A DNA stretch of 64,000 bases from JAHEFT01 sp963766195 (GTDB taxonomy: Bacteria; Pseudomonadota; Gammaproteobacteria; Xanthomonadales; SZUA-36): NCBI GenBank assembly GCA_963766195.1, contig CAVXYY010000001.1:62001-126000 (forward strand). Reading direction: 5' to 3'. The notes under the pieces are model-generated. The model was not told the DNA's origin, made no database searches, and was given only the letters and a program-made list of their open reading frames with translations. Shown one piece after another: positions 26,227 through 36,439 of the stretch (position 1 is the stretch's first letter; every line of letters begins with the position of its first letter). The position numbers and the translations under genes are program-made.

Positions 26227-26839
26227 TCCCGGTCTGTACGTGGTCGCCGCCCCTTCGGGAGGAGGGAAAACCAGCCTGATCAACGCTCTTATCGACAAGG
26301 ACAATCGAGTCAGGTTATCCGTTTCATACACCACGCGGCCACCCAGGCCGGGGGAACAGGATGGCGTTCATTACCATTTTGTTGATGAATCTGAGTTCAT
26401 GGATCTCGTTGCAGGTAACGCTTTCCTGGAGCACGCCCGGGTTTTCGACTATCGCTACGGTACCGGCCGGCAGGCGGTGGAACAGCAATTGGCAGCGGGA
26501 CATGATGTAATCCTGGATATTGACTGGCAGGGCGCACGTCAAATCAGGGAAACTTTTCCGTCGTGCCGCTCGATTTTCATTATCCCGCCTTCATTGGAAG
26601 TTTTGCGCCAAAGGCTGACCGCGCGAGGCCAGGACAGCGAATCGGTCATCCAGCGGCGTATGCGGGATGCCCAGGCGGAGATTTCGCATTGGAATGAATT
26701 TGATTTTCTCATTATCAACGACAATTTTGCTGAAGCGCTGGCTGACTTGGAGACGATTATCAGGTCCGGTAAACCGAATCGCCCGTTAACCGGACTCCAG
26801 CGCAGGGAAATTCTGGCGGAACTGCTTGGAACGGGCTAA
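26219..26839 (+). CDS. gmk: Guanylate kinase
   Basis: Phosphorylates GMP to GDP. The P-loop APSGGGKTSLINALI is at the extreme N-terminus. It is followed by the GMP-binding SVSYTTRPPRPGEQDGVHYHFV and DVILDIDWQGARQIRE. The lid IIPPSLEVLRQRLTARGQD follows. No ATG lies in frame before the P-loop. I choose TTG at 26219, overlapping the yicC stop, giving about 206 residues (normal). The frame also opens at TTG 26183. The non-ATG start is the only oddity. Confidence 0.94.
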   Translation: MNDPGLYVVAAPSGGGKTSLINALIDKDNRVRLSVSYTTRPPRPGEQDGVHYHFVDESEFMDLVAGNAFLEHARVFDYRYGTGRQAVEQQLAAGHDVILDIDWQGARQIRETFPSCRSIFIIPPSLEVLRQRLTARGQDSESVIQRRMRDAQAEISHWNEFDFLIINDNFAEALADLETIIRSGKPNRPLTGLQRREILAELLGTG

Positions 26840-26911
26840 AATGGTAAGTTCAGCCTGGGAACGGTAACTTTCCGGGGACTCGAATCAAATACGTAAATTT
26901 GGAAACACAAC

Positions 26912-27175
26912 ATGGCAAGAATCACTGTAGAAGATTGTCTCAACAAAATTGACAATCGTTTTGAAATGGTGCTCACCGCAACCAAACGGGCACGCCAGAT
27001 TGCTAACGGGGCCGATCCGCTGGTCGAAGAGCAGAATGACAAGCCCACGGTCATCGCATTGCGGGAAATTGCCGCTGGACTCGTCGATCCCGACCGGGTC
27101 AACATGATGCAGGCGGAAATCGAAGCCGCAGAGGTTTTCGATACGCGAATCGAGGACGACGATTTCGCACCTTAA
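26912..27175 (+). CDS. rpoZ: RNA polymerase omega subunit
   Basis: 87 residues beginning MARITVEDCLNKIDNRFEMVLTATKRARQIANG, with KPTVIALREIAAGLV. This is the conserved omega core that binds the beta' C-terminus and contributes to ppGpp site 1. It sits between gmk and spoT as in E. coli. The acidic tail (EAAEVFDTRIEDDDFAP) is normal. Confidence 0.97.
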   Translation: MARITVEDCLNKIDNRFEMVLTATKRARQIANGADPLVEEQNDKPTVIALREIAAGLVDPDRVNMMQAEIEAAEVFDTRIEDDDFAP

Positions 27176-27214
27176 GCCAAGACCGAACAAAGCCACAAAC
27201 CAAGACGCCATTAC

Positions 27215-29356
27215 ATGCAGGCAGCAACAGGATATCCCGAACCCGTCCTGAAGCTCAGGGACCTGCTCAATACCTATCTCAGCCCGCAAAACGTGGCCGT
27301 CGTCCTGCGCGCCTACGACCTGGGCGAATCCGCCCACCGCGGGCAAACCCGCAAGACCGGTGAACCCTATATCCTGCACCCGGTGGCCGTTGCCGAGATC
27401 CTTGCCTATATGCGAATGGATCATGTCAGTATCGCGGCGGCTATACTGCACGACACCATCGAAGACACCGAACTGGGCTGGAAAGACATAGAGGAACAGT
27501 TCGGGATCGAAATCGCCGATCTCGTGGAAGGCGTCACCAAGCTGGACAAGATGAAGTTCCGGACGCGGATACAGGCTGATGCAGAGAGTTTCCGGAAACT
27601 CATGCTCGCCATGTCACGAGACCTGCGGGTCATTTTCATCAAACTGGCCGACCGGCTGCACAACATGCGCACCCTGGTCAGCATGGAACACGTATCGCGC
27701 CGACGAATTGCCCGCGAAACCCTTGATATTTATGCCCCCATCGCCGATCGCCTGGGCATGAACAGCATGAAACACGAACTGGAAGACCTGGGCTTCGCAA
27801 ATCTCTATCCCTGGCGCTACCGGACCATCACTGAACACCTCGATACCATGACCGGGCACCGGCAGGAAATCGTTCAGAATATCCTGGAAGCCCTGCGCGA
27901 AAAAATGAACGACGTCGGAGTCCCTTGCCGGATTACCGGCCGGAAAAAGTCTCCCTACAGTATTTACAAGAAAATGCTGTCGAAAGACCTTTCCTTTTCT
28001 GAAGTAACCGATTTCTTTGCCTTCAGGATCATCACCCAGACCGAATCACACTGTTACCAGGCACTGGGCGCTGTCCACAGCCTTTACCAACCCAAGCCCG
28101 GCCGTTTCAAGGATTTCATCGCCCTTCCGAAGGCAAACGGGTACCAGTCGCTGCACACCATCCTGAACAGCCCTTATGGTCTTCCGGTTGAGATCCAGAT
28201 TCGCACCGAAGAGATGGACATCATGGCGAGCAAGGGTGCCGCTGCACATTGGCAATATAAAACCGGAACATCGCCTTCCGGTTCGCCGCCGGCTTCGGCT
28301 GAAGTCCGGGCCAGGGAATGGCTGATGCGACTGGTGGATCTTCAGCGGCATACCGGGGATTCCCTGGAGTTCCTCGACCACGCCAAGGAAGACCTTTTCC
28401 CCGACGAAATTTTTGTTTTCACACCCAAGGGAAAAATCATCGATCTTCGCCTGAACGCTACTGCACTGGATTTTGCTTACGCCATTCACACCGGGGTGGG
28501 AAACCATACTGCCCAGGCCTTCGTCGATAATGTGGAAGTACCGCTTTCGACCCGCCTGGCGAACGGCCAGACCGTCAAGATCATCACCGATACGAGTGCG
28601 CATCCCAAACCTGAATGGCTGGAGTTCGCAGCGAGCGCCAGAGCCCGGACGGCCATCAGGCATTACCTGAAAAGCCTGCGCCAGGAGGATACGGTGGCTC
28701 TGGGACTGAGGTTACTGGAAAAGGCGCTCAATGCCCGCGGCAGTTCCATAGAAAAAGTTCCAGAGGAACGCTGGACCCAGTTCCTGAAGGAAAATCACTT
28801 CACCCGGCAGGAAGACCTGTTTCACGAACTGGCTCTTGGCTCGACCCTATCCAACATCGTTGCCGGAAAGCTGGCGCCGGATAGAGGCCTTTTCCAGGAC
28901 CGCCAGGACAATGAAGAAGCCATCACGATCGCGGGTTCGGAAGGCAACGCCCTGAGTTTCGGCGCCTGCTGCCTGCCGGTGCCGGGTGACGCCATCATGG
29001 CCTATGTGTCAACCGACAAGGGACTGGTGGTCCACCGGGTTTCCTGCAGCAACGTGCGCGAATTCCGGAAGCACCCTGATCGCTGTGTTGACGTAGTTTG
29101 GGCGGCCATCACGCGGGGTATGTTTCCGGTGGCTCTGCGCATCGTTGCCCGGAATACGCCGGGCGTGCTGGCGAACATTTCCACCAGCATCGGGGAAGCC
29201 GGCAGCAATATCGAAACCGTGGCACAACCGGAAGCCAACCCCGAGACTGCAACACTGCTTTTCAAGATCAGTGTGAAGAACCGGGATCACATGGCGCGGG
29301 TGATGCGCCGGTTACGCAGAAACAGCAATATCATCAGGGCCCACCGCGTGGGCTGA
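27215..29356 (+). CDS. spoT: Bifunctional (p)ppGpp synthetase/hydrolase SpoT
   Basis: 713 residues. The HD hydrolase domain is intact (EPYILHPVAVAEIL, then AAILHDTIEDTEL and KLADRLHNMRTL). So is the synthetase domain (GRKKSPYSIYKKM, then CYQALGAVHSLYQPKPGRFKDFIALPKANGYQSLHT). The RFKD form of the RxKD motif is the one seen in bifunctional Rel/SpoT enzymes. TGS (IFVFTPKGKIIDLRLNATALDFAYAIH), a Cys-rich helical/zinc-finger part (SFGACCLPVPGDAIMAYVS) and a C-terminal ACT domain follow. It sets alarmone levels in starvation. It lies in yicC-gmk-rpoZ-spoT-ridA-recG. Confidence 0.97.
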   Translation: MQAATGYPEPVLKLRDLLNTYLSPQNVAVVLRAYDLGESAHRGQTRKTGEPYILHPVAVAEILAYMRMDHVSIAAAILHDTIEDTELGWKDIEEQFGIEIADLVEGVTKLDKMKFRTRIQADAESFRKLMLAMSRDLRVIFIKLADRLHNMRTLVSMEHVSRRRIARETLDIYAPIADRLGMNSMKHELEDLGFANLYPWRYRTITEHLDTMTGHRQEIVQNILEALREKMNDVGVPCRITGRKKSPYSIYKKMLSKDLSFSEVTDFFAFRIITQTESHCYQALGAVHSLYQPKPGRFKDFIALPKANGYQSLHTILNSPYGLPVEIQIRTEEMDIMASKGAAAHWQYKTGTSPSGSPPASAEVRAREWLMRLVDLQRHTGDSLEFLDHAKEDLFPDEIFVFTPKGKIIDLRLNATALDFAYAIHTGVGNHTAQAFVDNVEVPLSTRLANGQTVKIITDTSAHPKPEWLEFAASARARTAIRHYLKSLRQEDTVALGLRLLEKALNARGSSIEKVPEERWTQFLKENHFTRQEDLFHELALGSTLSNIVAGKLAPDRGLFQDRQDNEEAITIAGSEGNALSFGACCLPVPGDAIMAYVSTDKGLVVHRVSCSNVREFRKHPDRCVDVVWAAITRGMFPVALRIVARNTPGVLANISTSIGEAGSNIETVAQPEANPETATLLFKISVKNRDHMARVMRRLRRNSNIIRAHRVG

Positions 29357-29380
29357 CACCACAGACCGGAAGGAACCATC

Positions 29381-29761
29381 ATGACCAGAAACATCATCAA
29401 GACAGCCAAAGCGCCCTCCGCTATTGGACCGTATTCACAAGCGGTGAAGCACGGCGACACGGTTTATCTTTCCGGCCAGATAGCGCTCGACCCGGAGACC
29501 ATGAAGGTGGTTCCGGGAGGTATCAGCGAGCAAGCCCACCGGGTTTTCAAAAACCTTCGGGCTGTGTGTGAAGCGGCCGGCAGCAGCCTGGACGGGATTG
29601 TTAAAGTGACTATTTACATGACCGACCTGGGGAATTTTTCCACGGTCAACCAGATCATGGCCGAGTACTTTTCCGAGCCCTACCCGGCCCGGGCAACGGT
29701 CGGCGTGGCCGCCCTTCCCCTGGGTGTGGAGGTCGAAATGGAAGCGGTTCTTGGCCTCTGA
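29381..29761 (+). CDS. ridA: RidA family 2-iminobutanoate/2-iminopropanoate deaminase
   Basis: 126 residues. RidA hydrolyses reactive enamine/imine intermediates released by PLP enzymes such as threonine dehydratase. Motifs: SAIGPYSQAVKHGDTVYLSGQI at the start, and the catalytic Arg in YPARATVGVAALPLGVEVEMEAV near the end. The stop at 29759-29761 lies inside the recG reading frame. It is in the same operon as spoT, and a dehydratase-type PLP enzyme is encoded elsewhere in this window (10202). Confidence 0.96.
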   Translation: MTRNIIKTAKAPSAIGPYSQAVKHGDTVYLSGQIALDPETMKVVPGGISEQAHRVFKNLRAVCEAAGSSLDGIVKVTIYMTDLGNFSTVNQIMAEYFSEPYPARATVGVAALPLGVEVEMEAVLGL

Positions 29762-31802
29762 GCTCAACCCGCATATTGCATCAAGGCGAACCAGGATTCG
29801 AGACCTGCGGGGCATTGGCCCGCAACTTGAATCTTCACTGAAACAACTGGGCATTCATAGTGTCCAGGACCTGCTTTTTCATCTACCCCTGCGATATGAA
29901 GACCGCACGCGGGTTTACCCCATCGGCTCCCTCTATCCCGGCGCCCGGGCCCTGGTCGAAGGAGAAGTCGAGCATGCGACGATTGTTCGCGGCAGGCGCG
30001 CCACCCTGGTCGTTGTCATCTCGGACGGCACGGGACGCATCACGCTGCGATTCTTTCATTTTCGCGCCGCGCAAAAAAACCAGTTGTCCAGGGGAACCCG
30101 GGTGCGGTGCTACGGTGAAGTGCGGGGCGGCTACCAGGGACTGGACATGGTTCATCCCAGCTACAAACGCATTCTCAGCGAACAGGACGAGGCAGTCTCA
30201 GACCGCCTGACACCGGTCTATCCTTCCGTCGAAGGGCTGGGGCAGGCCACCTGGATCAAACTGAGCGACCAGGCACTTGCACGGTTACAGGACCATCAAC
30301 TGGAGCTCGAAGAACTGCTCCCGGATGATCTCCGCGGCAATCTGCAAATCCCCTCCCTGGCCTCTGCCCTGGCCTACATCCACCGCCCTCCGGCCGGGGC
30401 GGATGTCGCGGCACTGGTCGAGCGCAGGCACCCCGCGCAACAGCGGCTCGCGATGGAGGAACTGCTCGCACATAACCTCAGCATGCAGCAATTGCACCGG
30501 ACACAACGTCAGTACCAGGCGCCCGCCCTGTCGGTTGCAGCCCGGCTGGAACACAGGTTCATCGAACGCCTGCCCTTCAAGCTCACAGGCGCCCAACAAC
30601 GGGTTATACGCGAAATCCAGGCGGACCTGGCACAAAGCCACCCGATGCAACGGCTGGTGCAGGGCGATGTCGGCTCCGGAAAAACCGTGGTTGCGGCGAT
30701 GGCAGCGCTGAGGACCATCGGCAATGGCTACCAGGCCGCCATCATGGCCCCCACTGAATTGTTGGCGGAACAGCATCTTCGCAGTTTTCGCGATTGGCTT
30801 GAGCCCCTGGGCATTGAACCGGTGTGGCTCAGCGGAAAAGTCACGGGCAAATCCCGCCGGGCTGCACTGGACGCCATTGAACAGGATGCTCCGCTGATCA
30901 TTGGCACCCACGCCCTGATGCAGGAGGGCGTGAATTTTGGCAAATTGGGGTTGGTTGTCGTCGATGAACAGCACCGGTTCGGAGTTCACCAGCGGCTGGC
31001 GCTTCTCGACAAGGCGGGTGTTGATTCTCTTCACGCCCACCAATTGATCATGACGGCGACTCCAATTCCCAGGACACTGGCCATGACCGCCTATGCCGGC
31101 CTGGAGACGTCGGTAATCGATGAATTGCCCCCGGGCAGAAAACCGGTCAAAACCGCGGCGGTATCCAACGAGCGCCGCAGCGAGGTGATCGACCGGGTGG
31201 CCACCGCCTGCGCGGATGGCCGCCAGGCCTACTGGGTTTGTACGCTGATCGAGGAATCGGACGCGGTGCAGGCGCAGGCGGCGGAAGAGGTTGCCAGGGA
31301 GCTGCAGACCGGGTTGTCCGGGGTGACCGTGGGCCTGGTTCATGGCCGTATGAAGCCTGCTGAAAAGCAGGAAATCATGGACCGTTTCAAGCAAGGCAGC
31401 GTTCAGTTGCTGGTGGCGACCACTGTGATCGAGGTAGGTGTTGATGTCCCCAACGCATCCCTGATGATCATTGAAAATGCCGAAAGGCTCGGCCTGGCGC
31501 AGCTGCACCAATTGCGGGGCCGCGTCGGCCGGGGCGATCAACAGGCGTCCTGCGTACTCCTCTACAGTCCACCCATCGGTCAAATCGCCAGGGAACGCCT
31601 GAACATCCTGAGGCAGACATCGGACGGGTTCCGGATCGCTGAAAAGGACCTGGAACTGCGCGGCCCCGGCGAAGTCCTGGGGACACGGCAAACCGGCATG
31701 TTGCAATTCCGCGTGGCGGACCTGGCGAGAGACCAGCAGTTGCTGGAAAGCATTCCGGCCGTCGCTGAACGTTTACTGGCTGAAAGTCCCGGAGCGGGTT
31801 GA
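29751..31802 (+). CDS. recG: ATP-dependent DNA helicase RecG
   Basis: Branch-migrating helicase that regresses stalled replication forks and processes Holliday junctions. An N-terminal wedge/OB domain (LRGIGPQLESSLKQLGI, then VLVEGEVEHATIVRGRR-type strands) leads into the helicase. The helicase has Walker A VQGDVGSGKTVVAAMAAL, DEQHRFG in place of DEAH, TATPIPRTLAMTAY and the motif VI region QLRGRVGRGDQQASC. No ATG is in frame at the 5' end. TTG at 29751 (overlapping the ridA stop, GGAAGCGG upstream) gives a normal length of 683; GTG 29724 is the alternative. An ORF on the opposite strand runs into its 3' end. Confidence 0.96.
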   Translation: MASELNPHIASRRTRIRDLRGIGPQLESSLKQLGIHSVQDLLFHLPLRYEDRTRVYPIGSLYPGARALVEGEVEHATIVRGRRATLVVVISDGTGRITLRFFHFRAAQKNQLSRGTRVRCYGEVRGGYQGLDMVHPSYKRILSEQDEAVSDRLTPVYPSVEGLGQATWIKLSDQALARLQDHQLELEELLPDDLRGNLQIPSLASALAYIHRPPAGADVAALVERRHPAQQRLAMEELLAHNLSMQQLHRTQRQYQAPALSVAARLEHRFIERLPFKLTGAQQRVIREIQADLAQSHPMQRLVQGDVGSGKTVVAAMAALRTIGNGYQAAIMAPTELLAEQHLRSFRDWLEPLGIEPVWLSGKVTGKSRRAALDAIEQDAPLIIGTHALMQEGVNFGKLGLVVVDEQHRFGVHQRLALLDKAGVDSLHAHQLIMTATPIPRTLAMTAYAGLETSVIDELPPGRKPVKTAAVSNERRSEVIDRVATACADGRQAYWVCTLIEESDAVQAQAAEEVARELQTGLSGVTVGLVHGRMKPAEKQEIMDRFKQGSVQLLVATTVIEVGVDVPNASLMIIENAERLGLAQLHQLRGRVGRGDQQASCVLLYSPPIGQIARERLNILRQTSDGFRIAEKDLELRGPGEVLGTRQTGMLQFRVADLARDQQLLESIPAVAERLLAESPGAG

Positions 31803-34063
31803 GAAGCTGATTCACCGGTGGATCGGTGATGCGGCGCGATTTGCGGGCGTTTGAGGCCGGCGGCGCTGCCGCTACAGGGCGAGCCAGCGACAATGACTGA
31901 ATTTCCGCCCTGGCCTGGTTGACGTCATCCCGGATCTGTTCCATCAGGGCGATGAATTCCGGCATGTCGCGTAAAGGCGCCAGGCGGCCGTCGATGTCCA
32001 TCACCCAGAGCTCGCGAAAACCCCGGTCATAGGCTTCTCTGAGCTTTAACATGGCTTTTTCAGGTTCACTGCGCATGGCCAGCAGAACGGCTTCGTTGTA
32101 GTAAATACTCGGATTGTCGACGCCATTCAACCGGGCGCGCTTGATTTTACGCTCAGCATCGGCAAGCAATTCGGCCGCTGCTTCATCCTCGCCCACAAGT
32201 TCCGTGGCAAGAGCAGCCATGGTGACGGTCATTACCTCGTCGCCGCTGTAGGCCGGATCATCTTCCGGGCTGATGGCCGACACCAGCAAGTCCCTGGCCC
32301 TTGCGTAATCTCCACGCACCATGGCGATCATGCCCAGCTGCATGTTGAATTTGCGCTGCAGTGCCTCGGGCATGTTGTCACCGAATTGCGCCATTTGATC
32401 ACGCAGCAGCAACTCGGCTTCCTCGTAGCGGCGGGAGACGACCAGGGCCATCCAGTGGGTGCCCAACAGGCTGGTATTCTGATCCGAAGTTTCAAGCCCA
32501 TGCAGCACCAGGCGCTCGGCCTCCTCGGTATCGCCCAGCATTACCCATGTCCCGGCGAGCGCCGCAATATCTTCGGGGTTGTCAGGCTCCAGCTGGTAAG
32601 CCCGGTTAGCCAGCTCCCATCCCTGTACGAGATTGCCGTTATTGAGTTCCATCTTGGCCATGAAGCGGAGCAAGAGGCTCGAGTCCGGGCGCAGGGCCAA
32701 CAGGTCTCCGAGCATATCCCTGCCCGATTGCCAGTCGCCACGAGTGGCCAGGTTGTTGGCGTAATTGACCATGAGCAGTTCATTGAGGGGATCGCGCTGC
32801 ATGGCATTCTGCAGCACCAGGTGTTCTTCCGGATAGCGGCCCTGCTCACCCAGGACACCGGCTAACCACAATTGAGCCGGGATGTAGTCTTCGTTCAGTT
32901 CCACCGCCTGCCGCAGCGCCGATTCCGCTGCATCCATCTGGCCGATTTGCCAACGGGCCAGACCAAGCGCTGCGAATGCCTCGGCTGACTCCGGATCGAG
33001 TTCCAGCGCTTTTTCAATCATCATCTGGGCTTTTTCAGTCGCCTTCACCGTGGTGATGTTGCCGTACAGGGACAATAGCAGCCAGGTATCCGCCATCGCC
33101 GCGTATGCGGGTGCGAACCCGGCGTCATGCTCCAGTGCGGTGGCGAACATTTCGATGGCTTTCTGCAGTTCGGCCGGTGTGCGCCGCCACCAGTGCAGGC
33201 GCCCCGTGTGGTAAGACTGGGAAGCCGCCAGGCTGTCGGTGCGTGATTCAGGTTTGTTCACCAGGCCGGTGAAAGAGTCAACCAGCGCTGAAGCGATGCT
33301 GTTCGCCACTTCATCCTGGATCTCGAAAATATCGGTCAATTTCCGGTCATAGACCTTTGACCAGATGTGATATCCGTCTTCCACGTTGATCAACTGCGCC
33401 GTCAAGCGGACTTGATCCCCGGACGTGCGGACGCTGCCTTCCAACACGGTCCTGACATTCAGCAGGCGCCCGATCTCGCGGATGTCCTCCTGGCTTTCCC
33501 GGAAGGCGAAAGACGATGTCCGCGCAGCCACGTTGAGGCCATCAACCTGGGCCAGCAGGTTCAGAATCTCCTCGGAAACCCCGTCCGCGAACTGGCCCTG
33601 GTCAACCTTCTGCGACAAGTCGGTAAAGGGCAGGACCGCGATGGAGTTTTGCGGGGCGGTGAACTCCCGCTCCACGACCTGCACGCTTTGATCGCCGGCC
33701 TCGAACACGCCCGAATAGTACTGGTAGAACACAGTAGGCAAGCCCGCCCATCGAAACCAGCATGAAACTGAAAAGAATGGCGCTCTGAGACCGGCTCAAC
33801 AGCCCTGCCCGCTCAGTCCGGTGGATTCCGTCCGACCGGATATCCAGGTGCCAGGCCAGCAGGAACACCAGGGGGAAACCGAGAATTACGACAATCACGA
33901 CCAGAGTGGGTAACCACTCGGGCAAGCGCAGCGGCTCGACCGCGGCATCCATCAACTGCAACAGCACAAATACCGCAACCGCATACGCACCCACGGTGCG
34001 CAGTACTTTTCGTCGGTTCAGTTCAGCCAGTGTCGCTGAAATGAAAGAATGGCGTTCGGTCAT
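31468..34063 (-). CDS. Membrane-anchored TolB-like/TPR protein (frameshifted; 3' end uncertain)
   Basis: The N-terminal piece (33746-34063) opens with a cytoplasmic helix (LAELNRRKVLRTVGAYAV) and hydrophobic segments (VAVFVLLQLMD, LVVIVVILGFPLVFLLAWH, ILFSFMLVSMGG). This is the usual N-terminus of TolB-TPR membrane proteins. After one extra G in GGG (complement of 33743-33745) the rest continues in the next frame. It shows a TolB/FlgO-like domain (SIAVLPFTDLSQ, FADGVSEEILNLLAQVDGL) and at least eight TPR-like units. No known catalytic domain is present, so it is likely a signalling or scaffolding protein. The frame stays open 335 bases antisense into recG. One more extra base in the tail would end it at 31872 (TAG), which I think is the true end. 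Confidence 0.72.
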
Positions 34064-34167
34064 TTTGATTTGCTCTGCTGTTCCGATTTATGCCAGGTTT
34101 CAGATTATAGACGCTCTGAATGCGGTTTTGGTTTCGCCAATTGCCTTCGGTTTATCGCTCAAACCGT

Positions 34168-34506
34168 TCAGAGTGCCTTGTCGCCCTCCTCCCCTGTGCG
34201 GATCCGAACGGCCTGTTCCAGTGAGTGTACAAAGATTTTTCCGTCGCCAATCCGGCCTGATGCCGCCGCATCAGCAATCGCTTCGACCACGGCGTCTACC
34301 CGGTCGTCCGGGACGGCGACCTCGAGTTTGAGCTTGGGAAGAAAATCAACGACATATTCGGCCCCGCGATACAATTCCGTGTGGCCTTTCTGCCGGCCGA
34401 AACCCCTTACTTCGGTTACGGTCATTCCCTGGATGCCGGTCTCTGCGATCGCGTCCCGGACATCATCCAGTTTGAACGGTTTAATGATTGCGGTGATCAT
34501 CTTCAT
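34168..34506 (-). CDS. glnK: Nitrogen regulatory protein PII
   Basis: 112-residue PII signal protein. The T-loop is intact with the uridylylation Tyr51 in KGHTELYRGAEYVVDFLPK. The B-loop (AAASGRIGDGKIFV) and C-loop (VRIRTGEEGD) bind ATP/ADP and 2-oxoglutarate. AAGGA precedes ATG. The symbol could equally be glnB; no amtB is adjacent, and the C-terminal EEGDKAL does not decide. It senses the carbon/nitrogen state and controls glutamine synthetase adenylylation and NtrB. Confidence 0.93.
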   Translation of the reverse strand: MKMITAIIKPFKLDDVRDAIAETGIQGMTVTEVRGFGRQKGHTELYRGAEYVVDFLPKLKLEVAVPDDRVDAVVEAIADAAASGRIGDGKIFVHSLEQAVRIRTGEEGDKAL

Positions 34507-34596
34507 GGTGGATTCCTTTGGAACAGTGGATCAGTTGACTTTAATGCGGGCATAATCAGGTCGCAAGCGGCAAAAGTAACGAACGGGAAACAGCGA

Positions 34597-34838
34597 ATGA
34601 TGGATTTGCGAATTGTTGACGAACTGACGCGCAAACTGGGGGACTCACTGCCCCCTGGCGTGGCGCAGTTGAAGGACGACATCGAGGGCCGGTTTCGTTC
34701 CGTGCTGACCGGGGCTTTTGAGCGCATGAACCTGGTTGGCCGGGAAGAATACGAAGCCCAGTGCGCCATCCTGGAAGAAACCCGGCACAACTGGCCGAAC
34801 TGGAACGCCGGCTGGAGAAGCTGTCAGAGGACTCCTGA
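34597..34838 (+). CDS. ubiK: Ubiquinone biosynthesis accessory factor UbiK (frameshifted)
   Basis: A small coiled-coil protein that supports the Ubi complex in aerobic ubiquinone synthesis (formerly YqiC/BMFP). The N-terminal piece reads MMDLRIVDELTRKLGDSLPPGVAQLK and FERMNLVGREEYEAQCAILEETR. After about 34785-34790 the expected coiled-coil tail QLAELERRLEKLSEDS appears in another frame, ending at 34838. This is the one shift in the window that needs a missing base rather than an extra one. The reconstructed length of about 80 residues is typical. It lies directly upstream of comM, as in many Gammaproteobacteria. Confidence 0.85.
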
Positions 34839-34921
34839 CCGGACCGCGGGCACAGCAAGCCGGTATTCCCGGTGATCCAGGGTAAATTACCTACAGCCGG
34901 ATTTCTCCCGGATGCACGATC

Positions 34922-36439
34922 ATGTCCGGCATGAGTCTTGCCCGGGTATACAGTCGCGCCGGCGTGGGTGTTGCTGCCCCGGAAGTGATCGTCGAGGTGC
35001 ATGTCGGGGGCGGGCTTCCGCGTGTATCGATGGTCGGACTTCCGGAGACTGCGGTCCGCGAGGCGAAAGACCGGGTAAAAGCGGCCTTGCTCAACGCCGG
35101 GTTTGACTTCCCGGCCGGCCATATCACGATTTCACTTGCACCCGCTGACTTGCCCAAGGAGGGAAGCCGCTTCGACCTGCCGATCGCGCTGGGAATCCTG
35201 GCGGCTTCCGGACAGGTCAATGACCGGCAATTCGACGATTTTGAATTCATCGGCGAGCTGTCACTCGGGGGCGGCCTGAACCCGGTTAAGGGCGTTCTGC
35301 CGGTTGCCATAGCCGCAAAGAAATCCGGGCGCGGCCTGGTGGTGCCGGAAGCCAACGGACCCGAGGCTGCCCTTGCCGGCGGGAATCGGCAATTCTGTGG
35401 CGGGAGCCTGCTTGCCGTGGTTGCCTGGCTTAATGGTCGTGAAACATTGCCACCGGTGACCAGGGTAGAAGGTAAACCACTGCGCATCAAAAAAAATATG
35501 CGCGATGTTTATGGGCAGCTGCGGGCCCGGCGCGCGCTGGAAATTGCCGCGGCTGGCGGTCATAACATTCTTTTCAGTGGTCCTCCAGGCACGGGAAAAA
35601 CCATGCTGGCCACCCGGCTTGCGGGAATCCTGCCGCCGATGACTGAGCAGGAGGCGCTGGACAGTGCAGCAGTTGCTTCGATCTGCAGGACCGGCATCGA
35701 CATCAGCCAGTGGCGCAACCGGACTTTCCGTGCGCCTCACCATACCGCGAGCAGCGTTGCGCTTGTTGGTGGCGGATCGAAACCCCGTCCGGGTGAAATC
35801 TCGCTGGCCCATCACGGCGTGCTGTTCCTCGACGAACTTCCCGAGTTCAACCGCGACGTGCTGGAAGTGCTGAGAGAGCCCATGGAGTCCGGCCGTATCG
35901 TGATTTCCAGGGCGGCTCAACAAGCCGAGTTTCCCGCCCGGTTCCAGCTGGTTGCCGCCATGAATCCCTGTCCCTGCGGCTACGCCGGCGACCCCAAGGG
36001 CCGCTGCATGTGCTCATCCGACCAGGTGCAGCGGTACCGCGGCAAAGTTTCCGGTCCGCTGCTGGACCGTATCGATTTGCATGTCGAAGTAGCGCGGCCA
36101 AGTCACATTCCCTATAACGGTACCGGAACGGAACCGGAAGACAGCGAAGCGATCCGCAGGCGGGTCATCGCAGCGCGTCAGCTGCAACTGGACCGGGCCG
36201 GTATTCCCAATGCTCAATTGAACACGGATGGAGTCAGGCGGCACTGCAAACCAACAGCGCATATCCAGAAAATGCTCGAAGCGGCTGCCGAAACGATGAA
36301 CCTTTCGCCACGGGCCTGTCAGCGTATCCTCAAAGTGTCGCGCACCCTGGCGGACCTGGAAAGCCTGGAAGCCATAGGCGAAGGCCACCTGGCAGAAGCG
36401 CTGGCGTACCGGGGGTTTGAGGGTGGGAAAAACGGCTGA
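34922..36439 (+). CDS. comM: YifB/ComM family Mg-chelatase-like AAA+ ATPase
   Basis: 505 residues. An N-terminal Lon-S5-like domain (PRVSMVGLPETAVREAKDR) leads to the AAA+ core with Walker A FSGPPGTGKTMLATRL. Next come HHTASSVALVGGG, Walker B GVLFLDELPEF and the Cys-containing NPCPCGYAGDPKGRCMCSSDQ. The C-terminal domain ends ARACQRILKVSRTLADLE-like (SPRACQRILKVSRTLADL). ComM is a hexameric helicase that promotes branch migration during natural transformation. Paired with the type IV pilus genes in this window, it is compatible with competence. ATG 34931 is an alternative start. Confidence 0.94.
   Translation: MSGMSLARVYSRAGVGVAAPEVIVEVHVGGGLPRVSMVGLPETAVREAKDRVKAALLNAGFDFPAGHITISLAPADLPKEGSRFDLPIALGILAASGQVNDRQFDDFEFIGELSLGGGLNPVKGVLPVAIAAKKSGRGLVVPEANGPEAALAGGNRQFCGGSLLAVVAWLNGRETLPPVTRVEGKPLRIKKNMRDVYGQLRARRALEIAAAGGHNILFSGPPGTGKTMLATRLAGILPPMTEQEALDSAAVASICRTGIDISQWRNRTFRAPHHTASSVALVGGGSKPRPGEISLAHHGVLFLDELPEFNRDVLEVLREPMESGRIVISRAAQQAEFPARFQLVAAMNPCPCGYAGDPKGRCMCSSDQVQRYRGKVSGPLLDRIDLHVEVARPSHIPYNGTGTEPEDSEAIRRRVIAARQLQLDRAGIPNAQLNTDGVRRHCKPTAHIQKMLEAAAETMNLSPRACQRILKVSRTLADLESLEAIGEGHLAEALAYRGFEGGKNG

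Noticed and set aside
30285..31706. 473-codon open frame antisense to recG
   Set aside because: Lies wholly inside recG; composition is rich in Arg, His, Gln and Gly, without domains. recG has every helicase motif.
35261..35923. 220-codon open frame antisense to comM
   Set aside because: Shadow frame of an intact AAA+ ATPase gene.
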